Translations under genes and position numbers: made by a program
Part shown: positions 1-7,678 of the stretch, in pieces
Position numbering within the stretch: position 1 is the first letter of the stretch
Layout: every line of letters starts with the position of its first letter
Assembly (NCBI GenBank): GCA_003427395.1
Contig: BFEA01000219.1
Span: 1,406,894-1,430,355, forward strand
Length of the DNA stretch: 23,462 nt
Origin: Chara braunii
Lineage: Eukaryota; Streptophyta; Charophyceae; Charales; Characeae
Reading direction: 5' to 3'
The notes under the pieces: model-generated
The model's database searches: none
What the model saw: only the letters and a program-made list of their open reading frames with translations
What the model was told of the DNA's origin: nothing

Positions 1-40
1 AGAGGGAAAGGCAAATCAAATCCTGCCCCTGGGATCAATC

Positions 41-162
41 GTGCACACGTGTAACTATTAGTACATAGCTCATGAGATCAAATCCTGCCGGAATCAGATA
101 AACACAACAATGTTACACTATGTGCCCGTAAAGAAATAAGCAAAAGAAAAACGAAATGAAGA
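41..162. repeat. Copy 1 of a ~122-126 bp dispersed repeat
   Basis: This AT-rich unit begins with GTGCACAC and carries the block GAGATCAAATCCTG followed by GGAATCAGATAAACA and an A-rich tail with AAAGAAATAA. The same order of blocks recurs at 874-999 and 1000-1122, which are adjacent to each other. A new unit head (GTGCACAC at 163-170) follows this copy directly but then diverges. A partial block ATCAAATCCTG also lies at 17-27, so the family continues off the left edge. No coding potential is seen and the function is unknown. Confidence 0.75.
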
Positions 163-593
163 GTGCACACATGCTGATCTCATAACACAAACCTGACAGC
201 TAAGAATCCGAGAGGAACAATAAGGGTTAGGTCTCTAGAGTAGGGAATCATTAGGGGTTTAAAGTTATGCAACCCCAAGTTCAGCCCCGGATAGTTATAG
301 CAAACATGCTACCTTAAAAAAAAGAGGCAAAACGCCACCTAGACAAAAGCTAGGACAGATCAACAAAGGGTACGGCACTCCAGCTTCACAAGCACTTCAG
401 GCAGCAATCAGCTGAGAGCAGCATAGCCTTAGAGTTTCAATGGAAGTTCTCATCTAGCTTCAAGAGCAGTATAGCACTCAAATTTGTACCAAGCAGCAGC
501 AAGGGCAATAACAGCATTAAGCTAACTCAGGCAGGGGTGAGGGAAGGTACAGCCTTCCGAACTGAAGCAATTGATGCAGTCCCTCGGGTCTCC
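163..593. other. No gene recognised
   Basis: I see no convincing open frame and no RNA gene here. The first bases repeat the head of the 122-126 bp unit. After that the sequence is AT-rich and apparently unique. The open frames that overlap 517-593 come from the neighbouring 152-bp tandem repeat and look fortuitous. Confidence 0.5.
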
Positions 594-897
594 CAGCCAT
601 TATGGGGAGAAAGGTTTTTGAGCGAGTTCGAGTTGTAATCTGTATTTCTGACTTGCCGGTGGAATAAGAACCGAACTGACGCTTCCCAGAATGGACAAGG
701 AGCCAGTGCCACGAGGCTCTGAGTGCACACATGCAACCATAGGTACAGCCATTATGGGGAGTAAGGTTTTTCAGTGAGTTTGACTTGTAATCTGTATTTC
801 CGACTTGCCGGTGGAATAGGAACAGGACTGACGCTCCCCAGAATGGACAAGGAGCCAGTGCCATGAGGATCCGAGTGCACACATGCAACTATAGGTA
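594..897. repeat. Two-copy 152-bp tandem repeat
   Basis: Copy A (594-745) and copy B (746-897) both start with CAGCCATTATGGGGAG. Both run through a GACTTGCCGGTGGAATA block and an AGAATGGACAAGGAGCCAGT block and end in GTGCACACATGCAAC and ATAGGTA. By eye they differ at scattered positions, so this is an old duplication, not an exact assembly copy. The end of each copy (GAGTGCACACATGCAAC) is the head of the 122-126 bp repeat that follows at 874, so the two families interlock. Minus-strand open frames of 69 and 123 codons across this block reflect the duplication and match no protein I know. Confidence 0.85.
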
Positions 898-1122
898 AAG
901 AGATCATGAGACCAAATCCTGTCGGAATCAGACAAACATAACAGAGGTATCATGTATGCCCTTAAAGAAATAACTAAATGATGAAATACGAAATAGAGAG
1001 TGCACGCCTGTAACAATAGTGAATAGATCAGGAGATCAAATCCTGATAGAATCAGATAAACATAACAATGTTGCGCTGTATGCATTTAAAGAAATAAAAG
1101 CAAACAAAAAAATAAACGAAGA
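874..1122. repeat. Copies 2 and 3 of the ~122-126 bp repeat, in tandem
   Basis: Copy 2 (874-999) begins GTGCACACATG and copy 3 (1000-1122) begins GTGCACGCCTG. Both then carry the AAATCCTG, GAATCAGA and AAACATAACA blocks and an AAAGAAATAA block near the end. They match the copy at 41-162 in order and spacing, with several substitutions and small indels. No coding function is visible. Confidence 0.75.
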
Positions 1123-1397
1123 GAACAACGAGAACTAGTGACGACCGTGACTGTGGCAAATATAGACACAGACAGGCGCAAATCACGACACACTACCATC
1201 TTCACCCAAATACAACGCCCGGTCATTGAAGCTGCATTCGGCACAACTCCAGTCCAAATGCAGCACCAATGACCACGCATTTTATTCAGGTGTTATTCGG
1301 GTGAAGACAGTGGCTCTTGAACAACCCATCCTGTTCTCATATGGAGGACATGTCTGCCAAATAGGGGTCAACAGGCTGTGTGATTAGCCGTCACCTA
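1123..1397. other. No gene recognised
   Basis: Between the satellite-like repeats and the LTR there is apparently unique sequence. A 64-codon minus-strand frame (1086-1280) starts here but resembles nothing I know. The LTR-flank boundary near 1398 is set only by where similarity to the second LTR copy (22160-23132) fades. Confidence 0.4.
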
Positions 1398-1620
1398 CAT
1401 GAAATCAGACCCGCTTTCATTCACACTTCTCTTGCATGCAAACAGGTGCGCAGCAAACTGGCAACAAGCGCCCACTCAGAACTCAGAGATATGGTAACCA
1501 AGTACACAGTTCAGATACAAGTTCACTTCGATGGCTATGGCGACTCAGCGCCCACACAACTCTCTGTTCCCATACACAGGATCACCCTGGATATCCCACA
1601 CGCGATACTCTGAACACATA

Positions 1621-1633
1621 CACACACACACAC
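1621..1633. repeat. (CA)n microsatellite in the LTR
   Basis: A pure CA run of 13 bases follows CATA. The second LTR copy has an imperfect GT-rich stretch at the matching place (about 22866-22892), so the tract has expanded or decayed since the copies separated. Confidence 0.8.
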
Positions 1634-1931
1634 TGAACTCTACTACAGCTATGGCGGCTATGGCCGCTACTACCCTATCGCTATGGCTACACTCCTCCTC
1701 TCTCGCCCACTTCGTCCTCGGGCTCACTGCAGACCACCTCGCACAAGTCGCTTGTGGCAGCGCTTCCGCATGGCTCACGCAGGAATGAATGAATGACTGG
1801 GCGCTGCCTCTTGATTAATTTGGTCTGGCCCTTTTCCGATGCCCGAAGTCCACACAGTCCGATGCCGTACTTGCTTGACTGGACAAGGACTGACTGGGGA
1901 CTGGGACTGTTGACTCGGCACGGTAGACTTC

Positions 1932-1971
1932 CACCACTTGCCCACTTGCCTCACCACTTGCCCACTTGCCT
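1932..1971. repeat. 20-bp tandem duplication inside the LTR
   Basis: CACCACTTGCCCACTTGCCT occurs twice head-to-tail (1932-1951 and 1952-1971) without a mismatch. The right-hand LTR copy has only one such unit, so this is a gain in the left copy or a loss in the right. Confidence 0.85.
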
Positions 1972-2044
1972 CAGTCTAAACGTGGGCAACTACGAAAGGC
2001 CACTACTGGGACCTTCCAGAAGGCCGTAGACTTGGCCTTTCGTT

Positions 2045-2099
2045 ACTGTAGCAGCTACGACCTTGACCTTTCCGGACTGTAGCAGCTACGACCTTGACC
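2045..2099. repeat. 31-bp-spaced direct repeats in the LTR
   Basis: ACTGTAGCAGCTACGACC followed by TTGACC occurs at 2045-2068 and 2076-2099, with a partial third copy downstream near 2103-2130. The same repeats with the same 31-bp spacing are present in the other LTR (22391-22445). Each core contains the near-palindrome GTAGCAGCTAC. Conserved spacing in two diverged copies suggests an old LTR feature, possibly a regulatory (enhancer-like) array. That role is inference. Confidence 0.7.
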
Positions 2100-2355
2100 C
2101 TTCGAGGCAGCTACAGCTACGACTGCTAGACCTGACTGGAACTCCTACTGGACAGGTCTACAGATCGAACCCCTGCTACCTATGGACCCTACGACAACCT
2201 ACCAACTGTTACAAATACACAGGTCACGGGTTCAACTCTGAGGGTCGACACAGATACTGTACACAGGTAAGGTGGGGACTAGGGATCGAGCCCTGGGATC
2301 TGCATCAGCTACTGCGAGCTGGTGAATACCAAATTCGAGGTCCTCTGAGAATAAC

Positions 2356-2697
2356 TCAGTCCAAGGCAGGACCTTTACCTTTTTGATCTCTCTCGTAGGC
2401 TCTAACGATATCGGGAGCGGTCTCTAGAAGTTCTGCTCTAGTGAGCCAGCGGTCATCCTCCGGCTCTTGATAAGCAAACCGGACCTTATACTGTTTCTGT
2501 GGACGACCTCTACCTCCTGTTCTGAACACATCTTCACCTACAATGCCGTCAATGTCATATCTGCCGTCCATGTCTGGAGGGATCATGGACCGTCTAGATA
2601 GAAACTGTTGACTGGTGACACACGGCAGCAACTTTGATGCATGAAACACAGGGTAGGTGTGGAGGTGTGCTGGGATCTCTAGTATAGGACGGCCCAT
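2356..2697 (-). pseudogene. Pol fragment: integrase C-terminal end with chromodomain-like tail
   Basis: This 113-codon frame carries the end of the integrase C-terminal region (HTYPVFHASKL, the Ty3 'VFHvSqLk'-type motif). A chromodomain-like segment follows: YDIDGIVGEDVF, a charged linker, KQYKVRFAY, then DDRWLTRAELL and a terminal helix with IVRAYER. In chromoviruses this tail steers integration by binding modified histones. The aromatic cage looks incomplete: a Tyr and a Trp are present, but the usual KWxGY block reads RFAYQEP, as in the degenerate chromodomains of some lineages. The frame ends in a natural-looking stop (TGA, 2356-2358). It is joined to the upstream integrase frame by a frameshift at about 2675-2690. 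Confidence 0.7.
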
Positions 2698-2983
2698 CCT
2701 CTCCGCCCTTAACTTCTAGAACTGGCCACGGTCCTCTATACACGGGCAGTAGCTTCTGCGAGATGTTCTCCTCAGGCGCAAACTCTTTAGACTTGACCCA
2801 GACCAGGTCGCCTACCTGAAACTGCGACGGGCAACGGTGCTTATTAGCCTGTTCTATCATCCAGTGCTGGGCCTTCCTGAGGTTCTCAACAACAGTGGCT
2901 ATCTCTTTCTCATCCTGTACCGCGAACTCCCTGGTACCGGGCGGTAGCCTGTGAATCTGATCCCGGTTAAGTCCTTCAAACGG
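2594..2983 (-). pseudogene. Pol fragment: integrase C-terminal (GPY/F-like) region
   Basis: After the TGA at 2984-2986 the reading frame continues unchanged, through PFEGLNRDQIH and a helix with HWMIEQANKHR, to the GPY/F-type strand block GDLVWVKS, LLPVYRGPWPVLE. This is the DNA-binding C-terminal part of a Ty3-type integrase. The frame is lost at about 2675-2690, after GPSYT; the expected continuation is in the next frame, at 2356-2697. The segment has no start codon of its own at the right place and should be read as part of the single broken pol gene. Confidence 0.75.
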
Positions 2984-3731
2984 TCAACGTGGTCTAAAGG
3001 ACTTGTGCAATTCGTTGGGAGTGCGACAAGTGGACAAATGCACGCTGTTATTGTATGCACTGGCTACCTTGGATAACATCTCGTCCCAATTAATCTGATC
3101 GGGTCTAATGTACATGCGCAGAACTTGCTGCAGGATCTTGTTCATCTGCTCAGTCTGACCGTTAGTCTCTGGATGGTGGCCAGACGACATCAACAACTTA
3201 GATCCATAGACTCTCATCAGTTCCTGCCAGTTCTGGCTAGTGAAGCGGGTGTCTCTATCACTAACAATAGACAATGGGACGCCATCCTCGGTAACCCAAA
3301 AGTCGAAAAACTTCTGAATAACTAACTTGGTACATGCCTTTGCAGGCAACGGGACAAAAATAGCATACTTGCTAAATCTATCGACTACGACCATGACTTG
3401 GCTATTGCCGTGTCTACTCTTGACACCGACATCCATGAAGTCAATGGAGACTGAATCTCCAGGCTGGTCTGGAATAGGCAAAGGTCTGAGAAGACCTAGA
3501 GGGGCACACGTAGTAGTCTTGTTCCTCTGACAGACTTTACAACTGCGGACATACTCTATGCAGTCGTTTTTCATTCCTGGCCATGTGTATGCGTGCATAA
3601 GATTGGCTAAAGTCTTTTGCCAACCGAAGTGTCCCTCTGCATCATGGCATTCCCCTAGGATCAGACTGTGGATCTCCTCACTGTTGGGAACCCATAAGCG
3701 GTCGACTACATTAGTCTTTTCAAATAATAAC
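2984..3731 (-). pseudogene. Pol fragment: integrase zinc finger and DDE catalytic core
   Basis: Reading from about 3731 the frame holds the HHCC zinc finger (CHDAEGHFG, then CKVCQRNK) and the WPGMKND block. The RNase H-fold core follows, with the first catalytic Asp in SIDFMD, the second in VSDRDTRF and the Glu in NGQTEQMN. I count exactly 35 residues between the second Asp and the Glu, so the D,D(35)E signature is intact. The typical HHPETNGQ segment is present. An in-frame TGA at 2984-2986, after FRPR, interrupts the protein, and the frame then continues into 2983-2594. A frameshift at about 3722-3731 separates it from the RNase H segment. All catalytic residues survive, but no full-length product is possible. 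Confidence 0.85.
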
Positions 3732-4255
3732 CCCTGTGTAGTGCGTTAGTCTGGCTCGGTCTCTGGGGCCTCCTAAACTTTTTTGGAGGTCACTATAGAT
3801 AGGGTCCTGCGCATACGCCTGTCTAACTTTCTCTTGCAGGTCACACCCTATGTCCAGATAGTGAACTTTGGCTCCAAAGTAATCTGACCTCCTACTCAGA
3901 GCATCCGCAACTACATTGTACTTGCCCTTCACAAGCTTGAGCTCAAAGTCGTACCTCCTACTCAAAGCATCCGCAACTACATTGTACTTGCCCTTCAAAG
4001 GCTTGAGCTCAAAGTCGTACTGGTCTATCTCAGCAGCCCACCTAGTCAACTTAGGTGTCATTTTGGCCTGTGTCTTCAGCCATCTAACTGTCTCATGGTC
4101 TGAATACACTTTGAAGTGCCTCCCAAGCAGGTAATGCTTCCAGTGCTCTAAAGCCTGCCTGAGAGCGTAGAGTTCCCTTTCATACGTCGAGGTAGCAACC
4201 TTCTCTGAGGGCATCCTCGCTGACATGAACTCTACGGGTTTGTAACCATTAAATC
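3720..4255 (-). pseudogene. Pol fragment: RNase H (C-terminal part) and connection to integrase
   Basis: The 168-codon frame (ATG at 4226) holds RNase H residues: Glu in YERELYA, Asp in YSDHETVRWL and the final Asp in VVADALSRR. This domain degrades the RNA strand of the RNA/DNA hybrid during reverse transcription. The last block is duplicated in frame: 22 residues ending in ADALSRR occur twice (DNA 3888-3953 and 3954-4019). The linker towards the integrase finger follows, until the frame is lost at about 3722-3731 after YTGVII. Upstream, a frameshift at about 4248-4255 detaches it from the part with the first RNase H Asp. Confidence 0.85.
3888..4019. repeat. 66-bp in-frame tandem duplication in RNase H
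   Basis: Copies at 3888-3953 and 3954-4019 align without gaps and differ at only a few positions (for example CTCAGAGC against CTCAAAGC, and CACAAGC against CAAAGGC). Both encode YDFELK, KGKYNVVADALSRR on the minus strand. The length is a multiple of three, so the frame is kept and the catalytic final Asp is doubled. Confidence 0.95.
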
Positions 4256-4337
4256 GTCCTGCTGTAACACGGTGCCTATACCATACTGACTCGCGTCCGT
4301 GGTGACGACAAATGGCAAGGACGGATCGGCTACTTGA
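4256..4337 (-). pseudogene. Pol fragment: start of RNase H with first catalytic Asp
   Basis: A short out-of-frame stretch reads VADPSLPFVVTTDASQYGIG, followed by TVLQQDD. This is the beginning of a Ty3 RNase H domain, with the catalytic Asp in TTDAS. It is separated from the RT segment by a frameshift at about 4330-4338 and from the rest of RNase H by another at about 4248-4255. It is too short to stand out as an open frame, but its place and motif are clear. Confidence 0.8.
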
Positions 4338-4640
4338 GGACAGGATACTCTATTAACGCGCACTTCAACTTCTTTAGCGTAGACGTACAATCTTTATCCC
4401 ATCGCCAGATTGCCTCTTTCTTGAGCAACCTGCAAAGGGGAGCGGCGATAGTTGAGAAGTTCGTCACGAACTTCCTGTAATAGTTAGCCAGACCTAAGAA
4501 CGACCGCAACTCAGTCAATGTGCGGGGCGTCAGCCAATCTCTAATCGTCGTTGTCTTACTGTCCTCAGGCTTAATGCCATCACCGTCTAACACGTGGCCC
4601 AAGTACAAAACTTGTGTCTTGGCCCACTCGCACTTATTGT
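4338..4640 (-). pseudogene. Pol fragment: RT thumb/connection region
   Basis: The frame holds KCEWAKTQVLYLGHVLDGDGI, then RDWLTPRTLTELRSFLGLANYYRKFV (here split into two shorter runs: RDWLTPRTLTELR and SFLGLANYYRKFV) and FSTIAAPLCRLLKK. These are hallmark Ty3/gypsy sequences between the RT palm and RNase H. It follows the RT palm after a frameshift at about 4635-4646 and ends at a stop created by the frameshift at about 4330-4338. Confidence 0.82.
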
Positions 4641-5007
4641 TTTGATCTTGAAGTTAGCTTCTCTCAGTTTCTCCAAGACCTGCCTCAAATGACCCTGGTG
4701 CTCCTGGAGGGTCCTACTAAAGACTAAGATGTCGTTTAAATACACTACGACGAATCTATCTAACCAAGGCCTAAACAAATCGTTCATACATCGCTGAAAT
4801 GTCGCTGGCGCGTTGGTCAGTCCAAAGGGCATCACTATGAACTCATAATGCCCATATCTAGTCCAGAACACAGTCTTGTACTGGTCATCGGGATGGACCT
4901 CTATCTGATGATACCCGGACTTCAAGTCTATCTTGGAGAAATACTTGCAACCCTGCACCCGGTCTAAAAGATCACCTATCCTGGGCAGTGGTTCAGCATT
5001 CTTAACG
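4587..5007 (-). pseudogene. Pol fragment: RT fingers/palm with altered active site
   Basis: The frame carries CKYFSKIDLKSGYHQI (first catalytic Asp intact), then YGHYEFIVMPFGLTNAPATF (RT block B). The polymerase motif reads VVVYLNDILVFS. Ty3 elements normally have YxDD here. The first Asp of the pair is Asn, codon AAC at 4734-4736, one G-to-A transition away from GAC. That change would be expected to abolish polymerase activity even without the frameshifts. The downstream frame is lost at about 4635-4646, and the upstream join is broken at about 5008-5016. Confidence 0.88.
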
Positions 5008-5347
5008 GTAATATCGCATTCAGACCCCTATAGTCTATACACATACGTAGCTCTCCTTCCTTCTTGGGGACAAATAGTACTGGTGCTTCAAAGGGAGACG
5101 AACTGGGTCTAATCCAACCTTTTTCCAAGAGCTCGTCCAATTGCTTGCGCAGCTCCTCTACCTCTCCAGGGGACATCTTGTAGACTGCTCCCTTAGGAGT
5201 TCTACTGCCAGGCTCTATCTCTATCCTGTGCTGGATCTGCCGCGGCACTACTCCTGTCGACGGCTCTAAGAGATCTTTAAACTCTTCCAGCAGCTTGGCA
5301 ATGGCTGGATCCGTGGAACTGTCCTCTTGATTCGTCTCAGTGACAGG
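5008..5347 (-). pseudogene. Pol fragment: RT N-terminal part
   Basis: From 5347 the frame reads through LLEEFKDL, VVPRQIQHRIEIEPGS, KGAVYKMSPGEVEELRKQL and LEKGWIRPSSSPFEAPVLFV to MCIDYRGLN. This is the canonical Ty3 RT start, with the EKGWIRPSxSP and DYRxLN blocks. The frame is open without an ATG at the expected place; a TGA (5348-5350) lies exactly where LTR-derived sequence begins. The coding sequence was therefore cut by the deletion and not by a natural start. A frameshift at about 5008-5016 ends it. Confidence 0.85.
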
Positions 5348-5351
5348 TCAT

Positions 5352-5417
5352 AGGTAAGGTGGGGACTAGGGATCGAGCCTTGGGATCTGCATCAGCTACT
5401 GCGAGCTGGTGAATACC
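5352..5417 (-). repeat. 66-bp LTR stub at the 5' side of the element
   Basis: This stretch matches 2265-2330 in the same orientation with one mismatch in 66 bases (CCTTGGG against CCCTGGG). It is the outermost part of the 5' LTR; the rest of that LTR is gone. On the minus strand the flank beyond it reads TGAAACGGTATTCACC. The right-hand LTR has TGAAACGGTTTTCACC at the same place, so the true LTR end may be at that TG (5423-5424). Confidence 0.8.
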
Positions 5418-5489
5418 GTTTCATACAATTCAAATAACCACATTCTCCTTCATCTAGACTTCCATACATCAGCTCGCTTGGAATACAGT

Positions 5490-5765
5490 AGAATCTTCAG
5501 AAACCTAAAACGAGTGAAAAAACAAAATCCAGAAATCGCAACATTCATTTTTCACCCCATGGCGTAACAAGTACTAACAAGTCCCACCCACCGCACACCA
5601 CCCCACCTCACCCCACCCACCCACCCTAGAATCTTCAGAAACCAAAAGCGAGTGAAAAAACAAAATCCAGAAATCGCAACGTTCATTTTTCACCCCATGG
5701 CGTAACAAGTACTAACGAGTCCCACCCACCACACACCACCCCACCTCCACCCACCCACCCACCCA
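5490..5765. repeat. Two-copy 138-bp tandem duplication
   Basis: Copy 1 (5490-5627) and copy 2 (5628-5765) both start AGAATCTTCAGAAAC and share ATCCAGAAATCGCAAC and TTTTTCACCCCATGGCGTAA. Both end in a CCCACC-rich stretch of variable length. Few differences are visible. I see no open frame or RNA signal. The C-rich end is a likely slippage site. Confidence 0.9.
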
Positions 5766-6387
5766 ACCAAAACGGGGAAAAGAAAGAAAAAGACAGAAAA
5801 ATCCGACATCGGTTGTATTGTCACTTCAAAATCCTCATTTGCTATCATGGAACCAGCGACAATGAGATTATGCTTGCCCAGTCATGAACGGTGAACCGGC
5901 ATTGGTGATGCAGAAAATAGGTGCATCCTATTGTGATCACCAACAGAGAGAGAGGGAGGGGGAGAACCGAGAATCATGCATGTTTGCTTCTACCGTAAAT
6001 GCAATTTTCGGGCTTGTCAAGATAGGTCCGGATGGAGTGGCGGTTTAAACCACCAGCACACCCGGACCTGGAGGCGCCATACTGCGCGCCAAGCATTTCC
6101 AAACCGCCAGCGGCACAATTTATTTCTTTTTTTGGCTGGCACCGCCAGCCATTGTGGTCCAGTAGACCGAGTCTCCAAAATTTTAGCAGGCAACGAGTTG
6201 CATTTTCAGCAACCCTGGGGCTGTGTACTGGCGGTACAGTAGCCACTCAAGAGCAGAAGGACGTCATGCCCTGGATAGATGGCACTAAGGCACTACCCGT
6301 ACCTGGCTTGTGACTGGACGGTCCCCCACATAGAGATCACTAGTGCCATATACTTTCCCTCACAGCACTTGTAGTACAGAACCAAGT
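5766..6387. other. No gene recognised
   Basis: About 620 bases hold no convincing gene. There is an AG-rich run around 5945-5963. Opposite-strand frames of 88-93 codons near 5974-6313 overlap each other and resemble no protein I know, so I treat them as chance. Confidence 0.45.
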
Positions 6388-6667
6388 CGAAGGTTCATAT
6401 TGGTGGCCAGTTAGAACTTCTCTTTTTTTCTTTTTCTTTGTCTTTGTCAGTTGCTTCAGTTCTCGGTTTTCTCCTTTTGGACCTGTCACCTCCCTCTCAT
6501 GGTTGTCACCGTCTTCAGTTTCATTTTCGAAGGTTCATATTGGTGGCCAGTTAGAACTTCTCTTTTTTCTTTTTCTTTTTTCTTTGCCGGTTGCTTCAGT
6601 TCTCGTTTTTCTCCTTTTGGACCTGTCACCTCCCTCTCACGGTTGTCACCATCTTCAGTTTCATTTT
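6388..6667. repeat. Two-copy 140-bp tandem duplication
   Basis: Copy 1 (6388-6527) and copy 2 (6528-6667) both begin CGAAGGTTCATATTGGTGGC. Both carry a TC-rich polypyrimidine run, then CTCCTTTTGGACCTGTCACC and CTTCAGTTTCATTTT. They differ mainly in T-run lengths. The plus-strand frames of about 90 codons across this block come from the low-complexity TTC/TTT runs and are not credible genes. Confidence 0.92.
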
Positions 6668-7331
6668 TTATTTTTTATTTTTATTTTCTCGTTTTTGGGC
6701 TGGTGCTCACAGGCAACAGTAGGCTGTTCTAGGAACATGTCGCCCGGGTTGGGTCAGGGGCTGCCTTAGGTAAGCCCTAGGTCCCGGTAGGACAAGTAGA
6801 CACTGCCTGGGGTAGATCAGGAATGTTCGCTGTCTGACCGAACCGGGCTGGTGCTCATAGGAAAGTCCACAAGGACGATCATGCTCGGCGAGGGGTTGTC
6901 CTGGCCTAGCGCTGGTCCGTGCAACTCCTGCCCTGTATATCCGAGGTAAGGGTCAACAGTGGCCCCCCGTAGACGGAGAAGCAGGGGTTACGCTAAGCCA
7001 GTCAGAACTTCTTACGATGGACAACCGATTAGAAACTATTTAAGCCAGAATCAAAAGTTCATGGCTGTCACATGCCAAAAGAACATGCAAAGTACCAATT
7101 TAGGAAATTGGTGCCGTCAACAGTAGTATGCCAAAAGGAATATGCCCCACACCATCACAAAATGTCCGAATTTGTACACCTTTCACAGAGCCTAACAAAT
7201 TCCCAACAAACCCTTATCCCCTGTTCCTCTATTCAGGTGCACCCGTCCAGCGCACTGCATCCGACTCACCATGCTTGTACGAGTCCCTCGAGCAATTGAA
7301 CCAAGAGCTTCTTGACTCATTGCACCCATCA
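6668..7331. other. No gene recognised; short repeats and a perfect inverted repeat
   Basis: GGGCTGGTGCTCA occurs at about 6698 and 6845. A perfect inverted repeat ACCAATTT-AGG-AAATTGGT lies at 7094-7112. On the minus strand a donor-like ATG/GTGAGT (7264-7272) ends a short open frame, but no protein family is recognisable. Several overlapping frames on both strands argue against any one being real. Confidence 0.4.
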
Positions 7332-7535
7332 CGTGGACGGTTTCCACTTTTTGAACACTCCCTTTCCTTGACGCCACAGTTCAGTTGCCTGTGCTTGCAT
7401 GCCGAAGGATGAAACTGGAAGTGGCAACTGAACTTGCGAAGAGCTACCACCCCCTTGGACAGCTTCCACAGTCCGCACTTCCCGAACGACTACTTGATAA
7501 GAAAACAGTTCGGAGGGCGAGGGCGGCTTTGTGTG
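7332..7535 (-). other. Open 68-codon stretch without start, possible exon or chance
   Basis: Between a TGA at 7536-7538 and a TGA at 7329-7331 the minus strand stays open for 68 codons. It includes VVVREVRTVEAVQGGGSSS and LPLPVSSFGMQAQ. There is no ATG at its beginning, and I do not recognise it. It lies downstream, on the same strand, of the HtrA-like exon (7953-8030), so an exon of that gene is conceivable. However, the sequence does not show the HtrA motifs expected there (such as GNPxGL or GNSGGP). A diverged copy of part of it sits at 7539-7597, out of frame after a few codons. Confidence 0.2.
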
Positions 7536-7597
7536 TCAAAGGATGAAACCGGGAGTCGCAAATGAACTTAAGAAAGCTACCGCCCCCTTGGAGAGCT
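7405..7597. repeat. Diverged ~133-bp-spaced duplication
   Basis: 7405-7464 and 7539-7597 share AAGGATGAAAC, GAACTT, AGCTACC and CCCCCTTGGA in the same order, with about a dozen differences and one indel. This is an older duplication than the near-identical ones on either side. Confidence 0.75.
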
Positions 7598-7678
7598 GCT
7601 GGGACTCTATAGCCTCACTGAGTTCAACAAAAAGAAATTGGCCCAACAGGCATCAGCAGCAGACATCAGGATGGCCTG

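Larger units (their letters stand above)
1398..2331 (-). repeat. Putative 3' LTR of the Ty3/gypsy element
   Basis: This non-coding block directly follows the integrase/chromodomain end. It is similar over nearly its whole length, in reverse orientation, to 22160-23132, and its inner 66 bp (2265-2330) reappear with one mismatch at 5352-5417. On the minus strand it begins TGGTATTCACC, which fits the TG start of an LTR. The outer end near 1398 is uncertain by tens of bases. It contains a (CA)n tract (1621-1633), a 20-bp tandem pair (1932-1971) and 31-bp-spaced direct repeats (2045-2099). Part of it could be 3' untranslated sequence, because the polypurine tract is not certain. Confidence 0.7.
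1398..5417 (-). mobile_element. Degenerate Ty3/gypsy (chromovirus-like) LTR retrotransposon, internally deleted
   Basis: Read on the minus strand, the element runs from an LTR stub (5352-5417) through RT, RNase H, integrase and a chromodomain-like tail to a long LTR (1398-2331). The order RT-RNaseH-IN is diagnostic of Ty3/gypsy, as opposed to Ty1/copia. Gag and protease, normally upstream of RT, are absent: the pol frame begins abruptly at 5347 beside LTR sequence, so one deletion seems to have removed gag, protease and most of the 5' LTR. Pol is cut by at least six frameshifts and one in-frame stop, and an RT catalytic Asp is changed. A possible polypurine tract (AAAAAGGTAAAGG on the minus strand, 2372-2384) lies just inside the left LTR but overlaps the pol end. 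Target-site duplications could not be identified. The copy is dead and could at most be mobilised in trans. Confidence 0.88.

Noticed and set aside
517-888. 123-aa and 69-aa minus-strand frames
   Set aside because: The internal repetition is explained by the 152-bp DNA tandem repeat, and the frames overlap each other with no known motif.
5974-6313. Overlapping 88-93 aa frames on both strands
   Set aside because: Mutually overlapping, no recognisable domain, no supporting splice or promoter context.
6451-6769. Phe/Ser-rich plus-strand frames resembling membrane segments
   Set aside because: They are products of TTC/TTT low-complexity sequence in a tandem duplication, in two overlapping frames.
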